Source: Ophthalmolycus amberensis (Eukaryota > Chordata > Actinopteri > Perciformes > Zoarcidae). Taken from it: a stretch of DNA of 64,000 bases. The stretch covers positions 1 through 64,000 of the forward strand of contig JAFEUB010000786.1 of NCBI GenBank assembly GCA_024529925.1. Direction: 5' to 3'. Made by a program: the position numbers and the translations under genes. The notes below the pieces were generated by a model. The model did no database searches. It was not told the origin of the DNA and saw only the letters and a list, made by a program, of their open reading frames with translations. Within the stretch, counting starts at the first letter, position 1. Each line of letters begins with the position of its first letter. This document shows, one piece after another, positions 22,801 to 33,829 of this stretch.

Positions 22801-25360
22801 TACATTAAAGATACCACACATATTACACGGAAATCAGCATTGCATATATGTATGACCAAAATACCAAAAAAGCAAAAAAGAAATGATTCATTTTCATTGT
22901 TTTTTTGAGTTTTTAAAGTTGTTTTGTTTGGAATATGTATAATAAGCATATCATTTAGTTATCGCAACTGAGAATTTAACAAACATGACGTAGATAGGTT
23001 TCCAGTTTTCAAGAAGTATATTTCAAATTGCATCTCTTACACACATGAAGATAAAGTTGTGAACACCAGCTGAATATCTATTATCAGATTCATAACTGTA
23101 TTTTAACTGCTACTGTGTAAAGGGAATACTGCTGTTAAAAAGCACCTTATTTGTTTAAAGTGTTTGCAAACCAAATGTTATTGCACTTTTGTTCATATTG
23201 CAGGACTTTTAAAAAAGAAGTGCGCAATACACTACTTTTTAATTCATTATTCAATTTTATGCATAACAATGTGATTAATCGCAGAAAAATCATGCGATTA
23301 ATCGCGATAAAAAATGTTAGTCATTGCCCAGCACTAATATAAATATATATAACACTGTATTTTATACATCGTAAAACTAAATGCTGAAATCTCTTCAGTT
23401 TGTGTTAACCACAGACCTTTTTTCAGGTATCTAAACCAAAAACCAATACATTTTTTTTTAAAACCCTATTGACTTCAAGACAAGGGAACCAGAATCACAA
23501 AAATGCATTTTCGAGTTTTAAGATTCATTCCTGCAGCGCTCTATAATGCTAATACATCTGATCTGACGTTGTATGCCTCCACGCTGGCCACAGCCGTGAC
23601 CGGAGGCATTGTGTTTTTCGAGTTGTCCGTCCGTCCGGTCCATTCTCGTGAACGGGATATCTCGGAAACGCCTTGAGAGAATTTCTTCAAATTTTGCACA
23701 AACATTCACTTGGACTCAAGGATGAACTGGTTAGAATTTGCTGGTCACTAGGAAACGTCACTAGGACCTCACAAAACACATGCTTTTTGGCCATGACTCA
23801 ATAAACCATTAAAATATGACAATTTCACACAAGTGTCTAATATGATATATGGATGAAGTGCTGACGTTTTGGACAGACATTGATTTGAACTGTAACTTGA
23901 CTGAGGGGCGGAGGCATACAATGATATATAAGTGCAGTACTATAGCATGATGCTTCGGTCACCGGGCCACGATATCATTAGGACCATGATCTCCAGCAAT
24001 TCCACACATGTTTGTTAGTATGTCCATGTGTGAGTATCTAACCTGCTGAAGGTAGTTCACCAGTCGGCACATAAACTCTCCAAAGATCCAGCTGGGCAGT
24101 GGGTAGAGTGTGGCGGTGAAGGGCACGCAGCAGACCAGGAACAAGATATCGGTGGTAGCTAGGTTTACTGGAAGAGGACAAGAGCAATGATCACTAAACA
24201 GAGAAATGTAATTCAAGACATGTCGGGGTGAGATGCATTCGACGGGGCAAAAGTACCATAAATAACTATATCAATGCCGATAACATTGGTAAGTACTGAG
24301 ATTTATACCTTTCAAAATCCACCAACTAACCTTTTGTTCTTTTAGACTACTCAGAACAAAAGGTACAAAACTTTTTGGATTCTATGGTCTGACCGTACTC
24401 AGATCAAAGTAAAAAGTAATTCGTTGAAATGTTCTCTCAGTACTGCGTTAGGCCTACATTTTTAAAGGGAGGTATTATGACAATGTTATATAGAATGTTT
24501 AGATTAAAGACAATTACCACAATATAAATATATTAATCGTGTATTTGCAAAACACTCATAATATATTTCAAATATACTTAAAATGTAAAAAAGTATAATT
24601 TAAGTTAGCTATCAGCATGTATATTAGTACATACACAGTCATGTACTTAAATTGTACTAAGTATACATTAAGTTGTTCCAATTTAGCACACAAAAATATA
24701 CTAAATACACTTCAAATTGTGCATAACTACAATTTAATCACAACTAAAGTATATTAAGTACAAAATAAGTTGTTCCAAAATAGCACTCTTTAAGTATACT
24801 TATAATTAGTAGGGCTTCAAGTATACTAAAGTATACTCAAGTATGCTAAAATTAAATATACTTAGCATATATTTTTTTCGCCTGTTAACAGGCTGATAAG
24901 CTACAAACAAAGTGCATGAACAAAATGCCAAAAGAAATACAAAAATGACAGTGAGGCACAGAAAATGTAATTTGTTAGCTCCACCAGTCCTACTAGTGTC
25001 ACACTACTAACAGACCACTTGTTAGTGGAACAGAGTCTTTAACTCCTGTACAAGGCACCCCTCCCCTTCTTTCACCGGACACACAGAAAGGATACCAAAG
25101 AAAGAAAAAAAAGACTTGGTGTGCGCTTCTGAAATGTTACCTATGTAGAAGTTGGTGACAGTCTTCATCTGCTGGTGCTTGGTGACCACGTGGATGACCA
25201 GCGAGTTCCCGACCAGGCCCACCAGCATGATGAGGCCGAAGAAGGTGGGGACCAGCCAGGCGTCGACCAATGCCGGCGGCCCCTGGCCCTCCGGAGTTGC
25301 GGACTCGTTGCACACCGGCCCGCAGTCCGGACCGTGATTAGCTGCTGGTTCCATTGTCAT
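19813..25360 (-). CDS. kiss1r: Kisspeptin receptor (GPR54 family), six coding exons
   Basis: Exons (minus): 25360-25141, 24167-24043, 21975-21840, 21520-21282, 21197-21051, 20049-19813. All have GT-AG borders, agree in phase and give 367 aa. This is a class A peptide GPCR of the plasma membrane. Kisspeptin binding normally drives Gq signalling in the reproductive axis. Visible landmarks: glycosylation site NES at 18; GNSLVI in TM1 with N52; TM2 Asp80; cysteines 107 and 187 for the loop disulfide; DRC at 131-133 in place of DRY; PLQSLRHRTP in loop 2; CWGP at 267-270 in TM6; NPLVY at 305-309 in TM7; an Arg-rich tail after WRTRRRVRV. The start uses ATG 25360; another in-frame ATG lies at 25354. 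Fish have up to two receptor types; I cannot fix the paralogue here, though the kissr2 type is usual in percomorphs. A second in-frame acceptor precedes exon 6 (see findings). Confidence 0.93.
20240..20520. repeat. Dispersed repeat in receptor intron 5 (copy A)
   Basis: Shares TTGTGTTAACCACAGA, TCAGGCATCTAA(C)CAAA, GACAAGGGAACC and GCAGCGCTCTAT-type blocks, in the same order, with sequence at 22150-22293 plus 23337-23545. The second copy is split by a transposon. Confidence 0.7.
22150..23545. repeat. Dispersed repeat in receptor intron 2 (copy B), interrupted
   Basis: The left part (TTTAGCCACTTGTTAGCAGA to the TATATA run before 22294) and right part (after 23336, with TGTGTTAACCACAGACCTTT and GACAAGGGAACCAGAATC) line up with the continuous copy at 20240-20520. 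The 1.04-kb hAT-type element sits between them, so the repeat is older than the insertion. Confidence 0.7.
22294..23336. mobile_element. Nonautonomous hAT-type element with TTAACGCG ends
   Basis: The left end is CAGGGCTGGTCAAGTTAACG and the right end, read inward, is TAGTGCTGGGCAATGACTAA. Both ends carry subterminal TTAACGCGTTA/ATTAATCGCGAT words, a layout familiar from short hAT-like elements of fish. There is no transposase ORF. The flanks are AT-repeat rich, so the target duplication cannot be read. Confidence 0.7.
23560..23930. repeat. Common percomorph interspersed repeat
   Basis: Begins TGTATGCCTCC and ends GGCGGAGGCATACAATG, an inverted pair. Internally it has TCCGTCCGTCC, GATATCTCGGAAACGCCTTG and CACTTGGACTCAAGGATGAA. 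I recognise this as a very common fish repeat of MITE type. It is non-coding. Confidence 0.6.
24440..24870. repeat. AT-rich repeat with TATACTTAA/AGTATACT words
   Basis: Dense recurrence of AAGTATACT, GTACTTAA and TAAGTTGTTCCAA in receptor intron 1, typical of a degenerate AT-rich interspersed repeat. There is no ORF. Confidence 0.55.
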
Positions 25361-25747
25361 CTTCACAAATCAGAGCCAGGGGTGTTCTATGGTGCATGAA
25401 GATGATGTCAAAGTATGAAGAATTAACGTAAATTTAACACAAAAAACTGGTATGTTTAAAAGTGTTCATAGTTTATCATTTTTCTTCAAGGTATTTAAAT
25501 GAATACCTACTAATATGCATGTAATCAGCCAAAGCCAACTGAAATATTGAATCATATTAAATAAGCTTTTCCCCCCCAGCCACTCTTACCGGTGTTGTGC
25601 CTGCTTGCCTCCCTCTCTCTGCTCTGTCAGGTTTAGTCCTGTGTTGGTCAGAGATGGGATGCTGTTCTGAGATGAAAGCACTGTTATAGACCACCATCAC
25701 TGGCGAGGGGGGGAGAGACAGGAGTCATTTTGCTCTGTGAGTGTTTA

Positions 25748-25852
<105 letters not shown>

Positions 25853-25859
25853 AGGAGCT

Positions 25860-26958
25860 TTTAAACTAAATCTCCATCACCACCTGTAATTATACAGGAC
25901 CGGGTGCCCATGTGAAATGGCTGCAGCTGGATTGGAATACAGTTCTTTTATTTCTTCATCTTGCTAACATCCAGAAGTTGCGGTCGGTGTTATATCACCA
26001 CAGAACTTCCCCAGTTAATCCCTGACATTGAGATGACTACTTTTTGTGTTGTTAACTTAATGTATTGTTATCTAATGGTAACTTTTGGTGAATTTAGTAG
26101 AAATCTACAGACGCAAAGTAGTAAAATGAACACACACAAAGTGCAACATTTATTTTCTGCGTGCTGTTGGGTAGAATTTTAACATTTTTCAGACAACTGT
26201 TTAAATGTAGTTTAAAAAGCACGTCATTCTACTCAACCCCCACCCACAGCCTGCAGGCAACCATTCATTGATGTTTTATTTCATCAAATCAGAATGACTG
26301 GTGCTCACCTGCAAACCAAAATAAAAAAAGGATGAATTGTGGAGGCAGCTGAGGGGTCGTGCTGACAGTACAGCTTGATCTATCGCTCACAACAAACACG
26401 CTTTTGAAAAGCTGTCATTACATGTCTCATGGCCTCCGCTGCAGAGCAGCATGTAACCTTGCCAACTGCCCAGCCAGACACAAGTTCAAGAGACGTCTCT
26501 TGTTTTTTGCAGTTGTTTGACATATTATCCTGACCGTCAAACATAGAAAATGTACTTCTCTTTATGTTTTTAAATTAAGAGAACAAATAAAAAATGTTAT
26601 TTTTGTAAATACAATTTGAGCTTAAATCACCGTTGCTTCTATTTTGTCTCTTTTGAAAAGAAAAAAGTAAATTTAAACAGGATTCTGAATTTTCATTGGT
26701 TTCCTTCATATTTTTAGTTTCCAAATTAGATGTTAGCATTTTTATTGCATAAGAGAATACTTTGCTTTTATTATAAAGCATATTCAGGCGGTGGAAAATG
26801 TGTTAGCTGAAGGTGCTCTTCTTTTGGATGTGTGTTAGATTTAAAACATTGTCAGAAATATTTTTTTGTCATCATGCTGGATTTCTAATATTTCAACGTG
26901 CAACTCCTTCAATTGATGTCATCTTGTGTCTAAAGACCCCTTGTTGTCTGTGCTATGT

Positions 26959-26997
<39 letters not shown>

Positions 26998-27493
26998 AAC
27001 AGCAACTATCTATAGATTTAATCTTTTCTGTGTCTTTGTATTCAACTGGTACAGATGCGGGGTTCTGATGAGCGAGCAGTTTCCCCATAGAGTTCTTCGG
27101 GACTCCAGATTTCTTTGAGGCACCTAGAAACAGCTTCCTCTGGAGGTCCGTCAAATCTTCATAGAACCATTCGCTGGTTGGCCCTGGATCGGGATCAAGC
27201 ATTACAACAATTAACGCAGGATCCGCTGTTGATCCGTCTGTGCAACCAAAAAAGCTTTTATCAATTTGTTCTGCATAGCGAAGAACTTAACACATTTTGA
27301 TCCCAAAACGTTCAACTAGTTTTGTTTGCCATGATCATGAAATAATGATTATGGTATTGTTATTGGAGTACATTTATAATTGTTTATTATAACCTCAAGA
27401 AAAAACATGTCTTATTGAGAAAAAACTAAAAAGTTAAAGGTGCAGTGTGTCAGATTTGGCGACACCTAGTGGTGAGGTCGCATATTGCCATGT
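25860..27493. other. Intergenic region upstream of receptor
   Basis: AT-rich, with no gene I can name. (TA)n tract at 26962-26994. A minus-strand ORF at 26930-27202 (90 codons, with the stretch SEWFYEDLTDLQRKLFLG) looks protein-like in composition, but I cannot place it and part of it runs through the TA repeat. 27424-27493 begins a known fish repeat (GGTGCAGTGTGT...TTGGCGACACCTAGTGG), related to 30347-30400. Confidence 0.45.
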
Positions 27494-27501
27494 GTAGAAC
27501 T

Positions 27502-28719
27502 CAGTGGCGGGCCGTGCATTTTATACCTGGGCCTTCACTGCTGTCCTGCAGCTGAAACACAGCTACGGTTATTATTTGTTTTGTGTTAAAATGAAGCCAA
27601 CACCTGTAGATAGAGTGTGTCTCCTCTCTGCTCTGACTGCAGCTGGGACTGCTGCACCTGTGTGTGCTTTGGGGCGGAGGAGGGGCTCAGGGCAGCTCGC
27701 GGTGGAGGGGCTCATGGCAGCTCCCACTGCTCGTTCACCACAGTGCAGAACATACGTGCTTTAACGAGTCAAAACACCAGAAAAGTCTCCAAGAACACCA
27801 GAACAAGTCGCTAGATTTGTCACCAGTAGCTTTTGACAAAACATGTCGCCATGAGGGTTTGGAAAGTCTCCAGATTTAGTGAGAGAGTTGCCAAGTTGGC
27901 AACAACTAAATATGTCCCCAGAGCAACACTGGATGTAACAATGGTTCCTATCACATATTAAACCAAACAAAAATCTTCATAAAAACAAGTTGTACAAATA
28001 ATAATATATAAACAAGCATATTAAAGCTACTGCAGATGTAAAAACAAACGCATTTATTAACTTACCAGAGCTGCTGTTCACTATTTAAAGACAAAGCCCA
28101 TCCTCCTTTCTTTGTTAATAAAGAGTTTAATCTCACGGTTGTTCAGTACATCCGTGCATTTTAGTTCCAGTAAGAAGTCCTTCTCGATTCATGAAGACAG
28201 TCGAGCCTCCCCAGTTGTATTTCTTGAATATGTTTTAATGGTTTGAGGGCTGAAAATTTTGGGATTGTCACCGGCCAACATGTCAGGCTAGCCCACTGAC
28301 CAATCACGTATGGCTAAGCCAGCTAGCAGGCTCTGACATGTCAAAAAATACGCCCAACATGTCAAACTAAAGATCTGATTGTTTGAAGAATATGACAATC
28401 AACAATATCGTCCCCATTCACTTAAACTGCAAAGGGATTCACTTGAGAGTCTGCAGGCCTGGGTCTCTCTTCTTACCTAGAGACACAGAGGTGAAATCTG
28501 ATCGGATAAAAGCTCTACTTAAAACAAGCTGCACTGGAAGCAGAGCAACTGAGGAAGACAGTAGCTGTGCAATGAGAAAATAAGATAATGGTAATATTTT
28601 TATAAATTATAATACATGTAGTGTCTTGAAGAAAAATTATTAAATTATAAAATAGATAGCTTTGTGATTCTGTTTAGGCCAGCAGAGAAGGCCTTGCAGG
28701 CCCTGACGGCCCACCACTG
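27502..28719. mobile_element. Nonautonomous hAT element with perfect 8-bp target duplication
   Basis: The 1218-bp segment is flanked by identical GTAGAACT octamers (27494-27501 and 28720-28727). The ends are CAGTGGCGGGCCGTGCATTT on the left and, read inward, CAGTGGTGGGCCGTCAGGGC on the right. The 8-bp duplication and CAGTG ends identify hAT. Short ORFs inside have no transposase motif. It landed in an older repeat whose halves flank it. Confidence 0.88.
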
Positions 28720-28727
28720 GTAGAACT

Positions 28728-29398
28728 ACATTTACCGATACTATAACGTGAATGGTAAAGTACTAACTGTAGGTGAAGGAGAGGCTGCCATTTGTGTGGA
28801 AGGAGGAGCAATAAGGGATGTATTTGTTTTCGTGATATGCGATAACCGATTGCCTATTGACCGGTTTGGCGAGACGGTTCGGGCAGTGTCCACAGTGCTT
28901 CACGGGACGGCTGTTTGGTCCAAGCCTGCACGCCCAGGATGTGCGGATGCATCTCAGAGGGCAGCATCTTAAACTTTCCTGCCAGGAGGGTAAAGATGAT
29001 GAGGATTTGAGGAGGGTAAACCGGGTCGTGGTTGGCCCTCCCGAGATGAGGCCATTGCAGCGATTGGGGCGGGGACGGGCGAGGCAGCTGCGCTCTCTCT
29101 CAGGTGATCCCACCTTTTGAACCGACACCTGGCCGATGTTCTCTGGGAGGGACGGCTCTGGATCTAAAGGTCCCAGGGGCGGTGGAAGTGCCTGTCCCCG
29201 TGTTCCTCAGGGTGGAGCTGATGTGTCGGCATTTCCTCTCGGTCAAAGTCTTTAATAACTCTGAATACTGAGAGAAGCAGCAGAGGGGGAGTTACACGGA
29301 AATCTGACACACAGATGAAATATTTATGAAGATTCTGCCAAAACACATCATCCTTCAGTGACTTTGCTGCCACAATTGAAATATACATTTGTAAACAT
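28728..29398. other. Unassigned stretch with overlapping short ORFs
   Basis: About 28763-29200 is fairly GC-rich with ORFs on both strands (28857-29120 plus, 29128-28763 minus). Neither shows a domain that I recognise, and ends do not coincide with clear splice sites. It may be a decayed coding fragment or a repeat. Confidence 0.3.
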
Positions 29399-30106
29399 TG
29401 TTATGGGAAAATATGTCATAGTCTTATGCTTTAGGGTTAAAGCCAGGTGTCTTGTTAAGTCTTTAGAAGTGCAGGCACCAAACCTTGTTTCTTCTAAGTG
29501 ATTCTAGTAAGTTTCGAATCCAGGTGTTTTGTTATCTGTTATCTTGTGCATTGTTTCTGTCTTCAAAGATGGATCACACAGAGGGTCTTGATTACGGTAT
29601 TTTCCTTTATGAGCATTAGCTGAAGGGCATGACCCTCCTTAGGCATTTATGATGTATGATAGTAAAACAGGCTTTTTCCGTCTCTGCAATACTGTGACTT
29701 AACTCTTTGACCAGGTCACAGTGACATCAAAGGAAGCATCTGGCTGGTGTATCCATGGTTTAAAAACTGATAACAAAGGGATTTGTAGACAGGCCAATCA
29801 GCGCCTTCAGGTTATCGTAAAGACAGGACACTCTTCTTCTGATCTCTTTGTTTATTCTTGTCTGCGAAACAAGATAACAGCATGCCGGGTGAGCAGTATA
29901 AATGTCCATGCATCTGACTATGTTAGTCAGAGCACCTCAAACAGATGACGGTGATGTATCTGTGAGACTGTGTTCTCTTTGCTTGCAAGCGAATAAATTG
30001 ACTATTACAACTTTGATCGTTCATCCAGACTCTGTTTCATTTGACATTGATTTGATAAACACTTTGACACTCTTCTCCCGAATATTCATAGAAATATTCC
30101 ACAACA
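29399..30106 (+). mobile_element. Solo LTR of an LTR retrotransposon
   Basis: The 708-bp segment begins TGTTATGG and ends CCACAACA (TGTT...AACA inverted ends) and is flanked by ACAT on both sides (29395-29398, 30107-30110), a 4-bp duplication. Inside are a TATAAA box (about 29897) and an AATAAA signal (about 29992) in the order expected for U3-R-U5. No internal gag/pol sequence adjoins it, so it is a solo LTR left by recombination. The 4-bp duplication suits Ty3/gypsy-like or some endogenous retroviral elements. Confidence 0.7.
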
Positions 30107-30110
30107 ACAT

Positions 30111-31370
30111 ACTGTACCTCATATCACAAACTGTCAAAATAAAATCATAAGGAAGTTGCTAAGCAGGGTTCCAGTTACCCAACGGCAATAAATCACGCTT
30201 TTTTACATGAGCAATGGATCAAATGATGTGCAAAGGAGGATTATCTCTGCAGTTCAACTCAACTAAGATTTTTACCGTCCTGCAGCTCGGTGTTTTTGTT
30301 TTTTTGTCCACCCCTTTACTGCTTCGGTTCAGCATCACAGTCAGCTAATACAGTGTGTAGGTTTGGCGATATCTAGTGGTACCGCATTCTGCTTCTGCCA
30401 GAGCACAAAAAAAAAAGAAAAAAAAAAGGTCCACAGAAAAGAAGCGAAGACGAGTTAAAAGCTTGAAGATGCAACGGTGACACAGAATCCATCTGGTTCC
30501 GACAACTGAGCCGTCAACATGACAACTGAGTTGAAGATTCTAACTTAGGGGCCATCCCTATGACAACCGGTCTACGTTTTCACACATCAGTTATGATCGT
30601 CCTGGCACAGGACTTATTGTCAGACTGCTGAACATTAAAAACAGCGGCCACACAGTCATTTTACTGGAGTTAGCCATTTATTATTTCATATGTACACATA
30701 TGACATATTGCACGGTACAAACAACGTCCTGGCTTTGATCAAGCTAAAAAAAGAGAAAACATAACCTTCATGGACTCTTATGTTAGTTTTGTGCGCTTGC
30801 GTGGTTCACGGGAGATATACATTCTTTATATTTACACACAGAGATAAATATACACTTTACAACTGAATAAAGCAGTTTCAAGACACTCAAGCTCTTCCAC
30901 TGTTGCATACTGCTGGCTTCATGATAGCACACATTTATCAAACAGCTGAGGTTGGCCTACAGGCTTTTGGTGGATGGATTCAAGCTTCAAAAACTTAAAG
31001 TCGGACTCTCTGAAAATAATGTGAGTATGTTGCGTGTTTAAAATGGCAGCAAAACAAAAACATCTTGCTTTTTGAGGTCGTTTTAAGTTTTCTTTCTATG
31101 CAGATCACAGTTTTTTTTTAAAAGCAGTTGTCAATATCAGCGGTAACTGAACCTAAAATCAACACGTTGAGATAGTTTTGACGGCACAGATTGAATTAAA
31201 ACCTTCCTCTAAGCATGTGTATGCATACTCGGGCTGTGTGTGCGCGCTTGAGTGGGCAGTGGTCCTCACGGTCGACTTCCTCGTCATCATTCAGTCTCTC
31301 TGCCTTCGCGGATGGGACAGGGTTCAGAACATTGGGGCGGTGTGGGGGCTGAGGTCCCCCCCCGCGCTGC
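30111..31370. other. isca1 3' flank and untranslated region
   Basis: No coding gene seen. 30347-30400 repeats the AGTGTGTAGGTTTGGCGA family also found at 27424. A minus-strand AATAAA-type signal (TTTATT on the plus strand near 30679) could end the isca1 transcript, which would give it a 3' untranslated region of about 0.7 kb. Confidence 0.4.
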
Positions 31371-33829
31371 TCAGATGCTGAAGCTCTCTCCGCAGCCGCA
31401 GGTGCCCTTTATGTTGGGATTGTTGAAGATGAATTCGCTGGACAGCTTGGACTCCACAAAGTCCATCTCGGTTCCCAGCAGGGTCAGCTGGGCCTTCTTC
31501 TCGATGAACACCCTCACGCCTGCAAGAAGAGTCACAGCAGAGACGTCACTACTCCCCCCCCCGGTTCTCTGTCCTGCACGTCTTCATGACGTTGGACTGC
31601 TTTTCAGCACAAGTGAAAGCACGAAAATAAAGACTCACCGTCCTGCAGCACCTCCTCGTCAGAGTTCCCCTTCTCCTTGGTGTAGTCCAGTGTGTACGTC
31701 ATTCCGTTACAGCCGCGCGTCCTCACCCCAACCTTCAAACCGATCTAGAAAGAGCCACAAGGACGTTTCCATTTGGTGTCATTTACCATTCGCTGTATAG
31801 TTTCATGAGTTTTGAGTGCCACGCTTGTTCTGGTTTGGCTATAAAACTGCTGAGTCACAGTAAGGAAGTGGAGGGCAGTTAGCGCTGCACACAAGTATGT
31901 GGACTGACAGATTTGTAAAAGTTACAGAAATGGTCTATTTGATGAGAAAAACACTATTTATTTCAAATGCAAGACTCAAAAGGACACATTCCAAGAGATG
32001 AGGACATGCAGTGTGTGGATAATATGATGTTTCAGTTACTCACATATTCTGGCTTGTTCTGCAGCAAAAACCTGATCTTGTGCACAGCTGCTGGAGTCTG
32101 AAGAAAAGACAACAGAAGGTTAACAAAGCTCACTGGATTCAGATGGAAGCAGTGGGTTTTTTTTGCAGAAATGCACACTGAGCAAAACGCATGAGAATAG
32201 AGAAGCATACTGTGGTGCCGGTTTAATTTTCTTTAGCTGTTTGATACTTCGCCCTCCTGTGAGACGTTTCTGTTGCAGGGAATAACACTCCAACTGGTCT
32301 GAAATGAGTGGGTACATACAGTACAATGAAATAAGTGCACCCCTGTAGCCCCTGCTGTAACTGAGCAGATGTAGGTGCAGAATAGAGGCAGTGTTCCTCT
32401 GCCAACCAGTCAAGTGGACGTTTACATCACACTACATGTTTGTGTATCATGAAGTCAGTGTCATCTCGTCATAATTTGATCCTCTTTTTGTGTTAAATTG
32501 TCACAATATTGCATATGAATTATTTGAGTTATGGTCACAGTGACCATCAAATTCTTAACCTCGAGTCCAGGTGGACGTATGTGTCAAATTTGAGGAAAGT
32601 ACCTCCAGGCGTTCCCGAGATGAGATGGACGGACGGACATTCTAATTCATACAGGATAGGGTGGCTTCTGCAGCCTCCTCGGTGTTGACAGACTTCCCGC
32701 TACTTAACATTTAGGCCTTTATCAGCTCGGACCACCAAGGGCTCACATTATCTTGCAACGGCACCATTAGCAGAGCTCGTCAGGGCGACATTCCACCTTT
32801 TTTTTTTATCCCGCCTATCATAACGAACTATGACTCAGCAGAGACAGCTTGCAATACTGACAGTCCATACTCCATTAGTAGTACATAGAGTACTTTTCCT
32901 CTAACTACTGATTCTTTTCCGGCATGTTTTCCTCTAACTAACTAAAGAGCGACAGTAAATGTGGGTGACGTGCAGCAAATGTCTCTGGACAACAACAGGC
33001 ATCACAGATAGAAAAAAACCCCGCATGATACATAAAAAAACACAATTGCAGTATCTACTAACTTCATACTAAAATGTGTTTAGCAACAATTGTTTCTTTA
33101 TATCGCTTGTAAATTCAAGCGGTGATCCACCCATGTTTTACATAAGGGTCATTTTAACGTCAACCTACCACAAAAAGTGAAACATGTCAGAACGAGTTCT
33201 TTTCGTGGTGTTGAAGGGACACACGACTACGCTAACGTTAGGCTGTTGGTTGCATTGTGGGAGATTGAGTCTTGTGATTTTAGAACTGGCTCGGGACTGA
33301 AAGTCAAGATATATCGGTAATAGAATGTTACAGTAACTTAACGTTGTACGGCTCGACAGTAGTGTGGTAATTTATTTGTAAGCAACTAACTATTTGTCGC
33401 AGTTACGAAAGAGAACAGTGGAGAGCACTTTACAAAACAACTTAGCTTAGCAAAGGAGTACCGTTAGCGTCTAATTAGTTCAGCCCTTGTGTGTCTATCC
33501 GCTAATGTACGCTCAACACGATGAAGACAGCATTGCAATGTTACGACAAAGCTCTAGTAGGATCATGATGTACCGTGTGTGACGTTCAAGTCACTGACGG
33601 TTAGCTAGCGTAACGTTAGCTAACTTAGGATCACGTAACTTGAACGCAACATAGCTGCGTGAGGGGTTAACGCCACACTGTGTGTATTAGCATGTATCAA
33701 CATATAGAAACGCGTTTACGTGCGTTTATAACACAGTTCATGGCTTACCAGCGTCAGTGCGGCTCTTGTAGGTAATAGCTTTCTTTTGCTGACCGCTCGG
33801 ACGGTCGCCCGCACCACGGAGGCAGACAT
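31371..33829 (-). CDS. isca1: Iron-sulfur cluster assembly 1 (mitochondrial A-type scaffold/carrier)
   Basis: Exons (minus): 33829-33749, 32097-32044, 31744-31639, 31519-31371. All splice borders are GT-AG and phases agree, giving 129 aa, the usual length of vertebrate ISCA1. The N-terminus MSASVVRATVRAVSKRK is basic and acid-free, as in a mitochondrial import sequence. The core follows with TPAAVHKIR, VGVRTRGCNGMTYTL and a C-terminal GTCGCGESF. Cys57, Cys121 and Cys123 are the three conserved cluster-binding cysteines (C...CxC). The protein acts with ISCA2 and IBA57 in making mitochondrial 4Fe-4S proteins. It lies on the same strand as tut7 and 2.1 kb downstream of it, the same order as on human 9q21. 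Intron 1 (1.65 kb) contains GCTAACGTTA palindromes. Confidence 0.96.
32430..32650. repeat. Interspersed repeat fragment in isca1 intron 1
   Basis: Contains CGAGTCCAGGTGGACGT, GTCAAATTTGAGGAAAGTAC and GGACGGACGGACATTCTAAT, a pattern of a common fish repeat distantly like 23560-23930. Non-coding. Confidence 0.45.
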
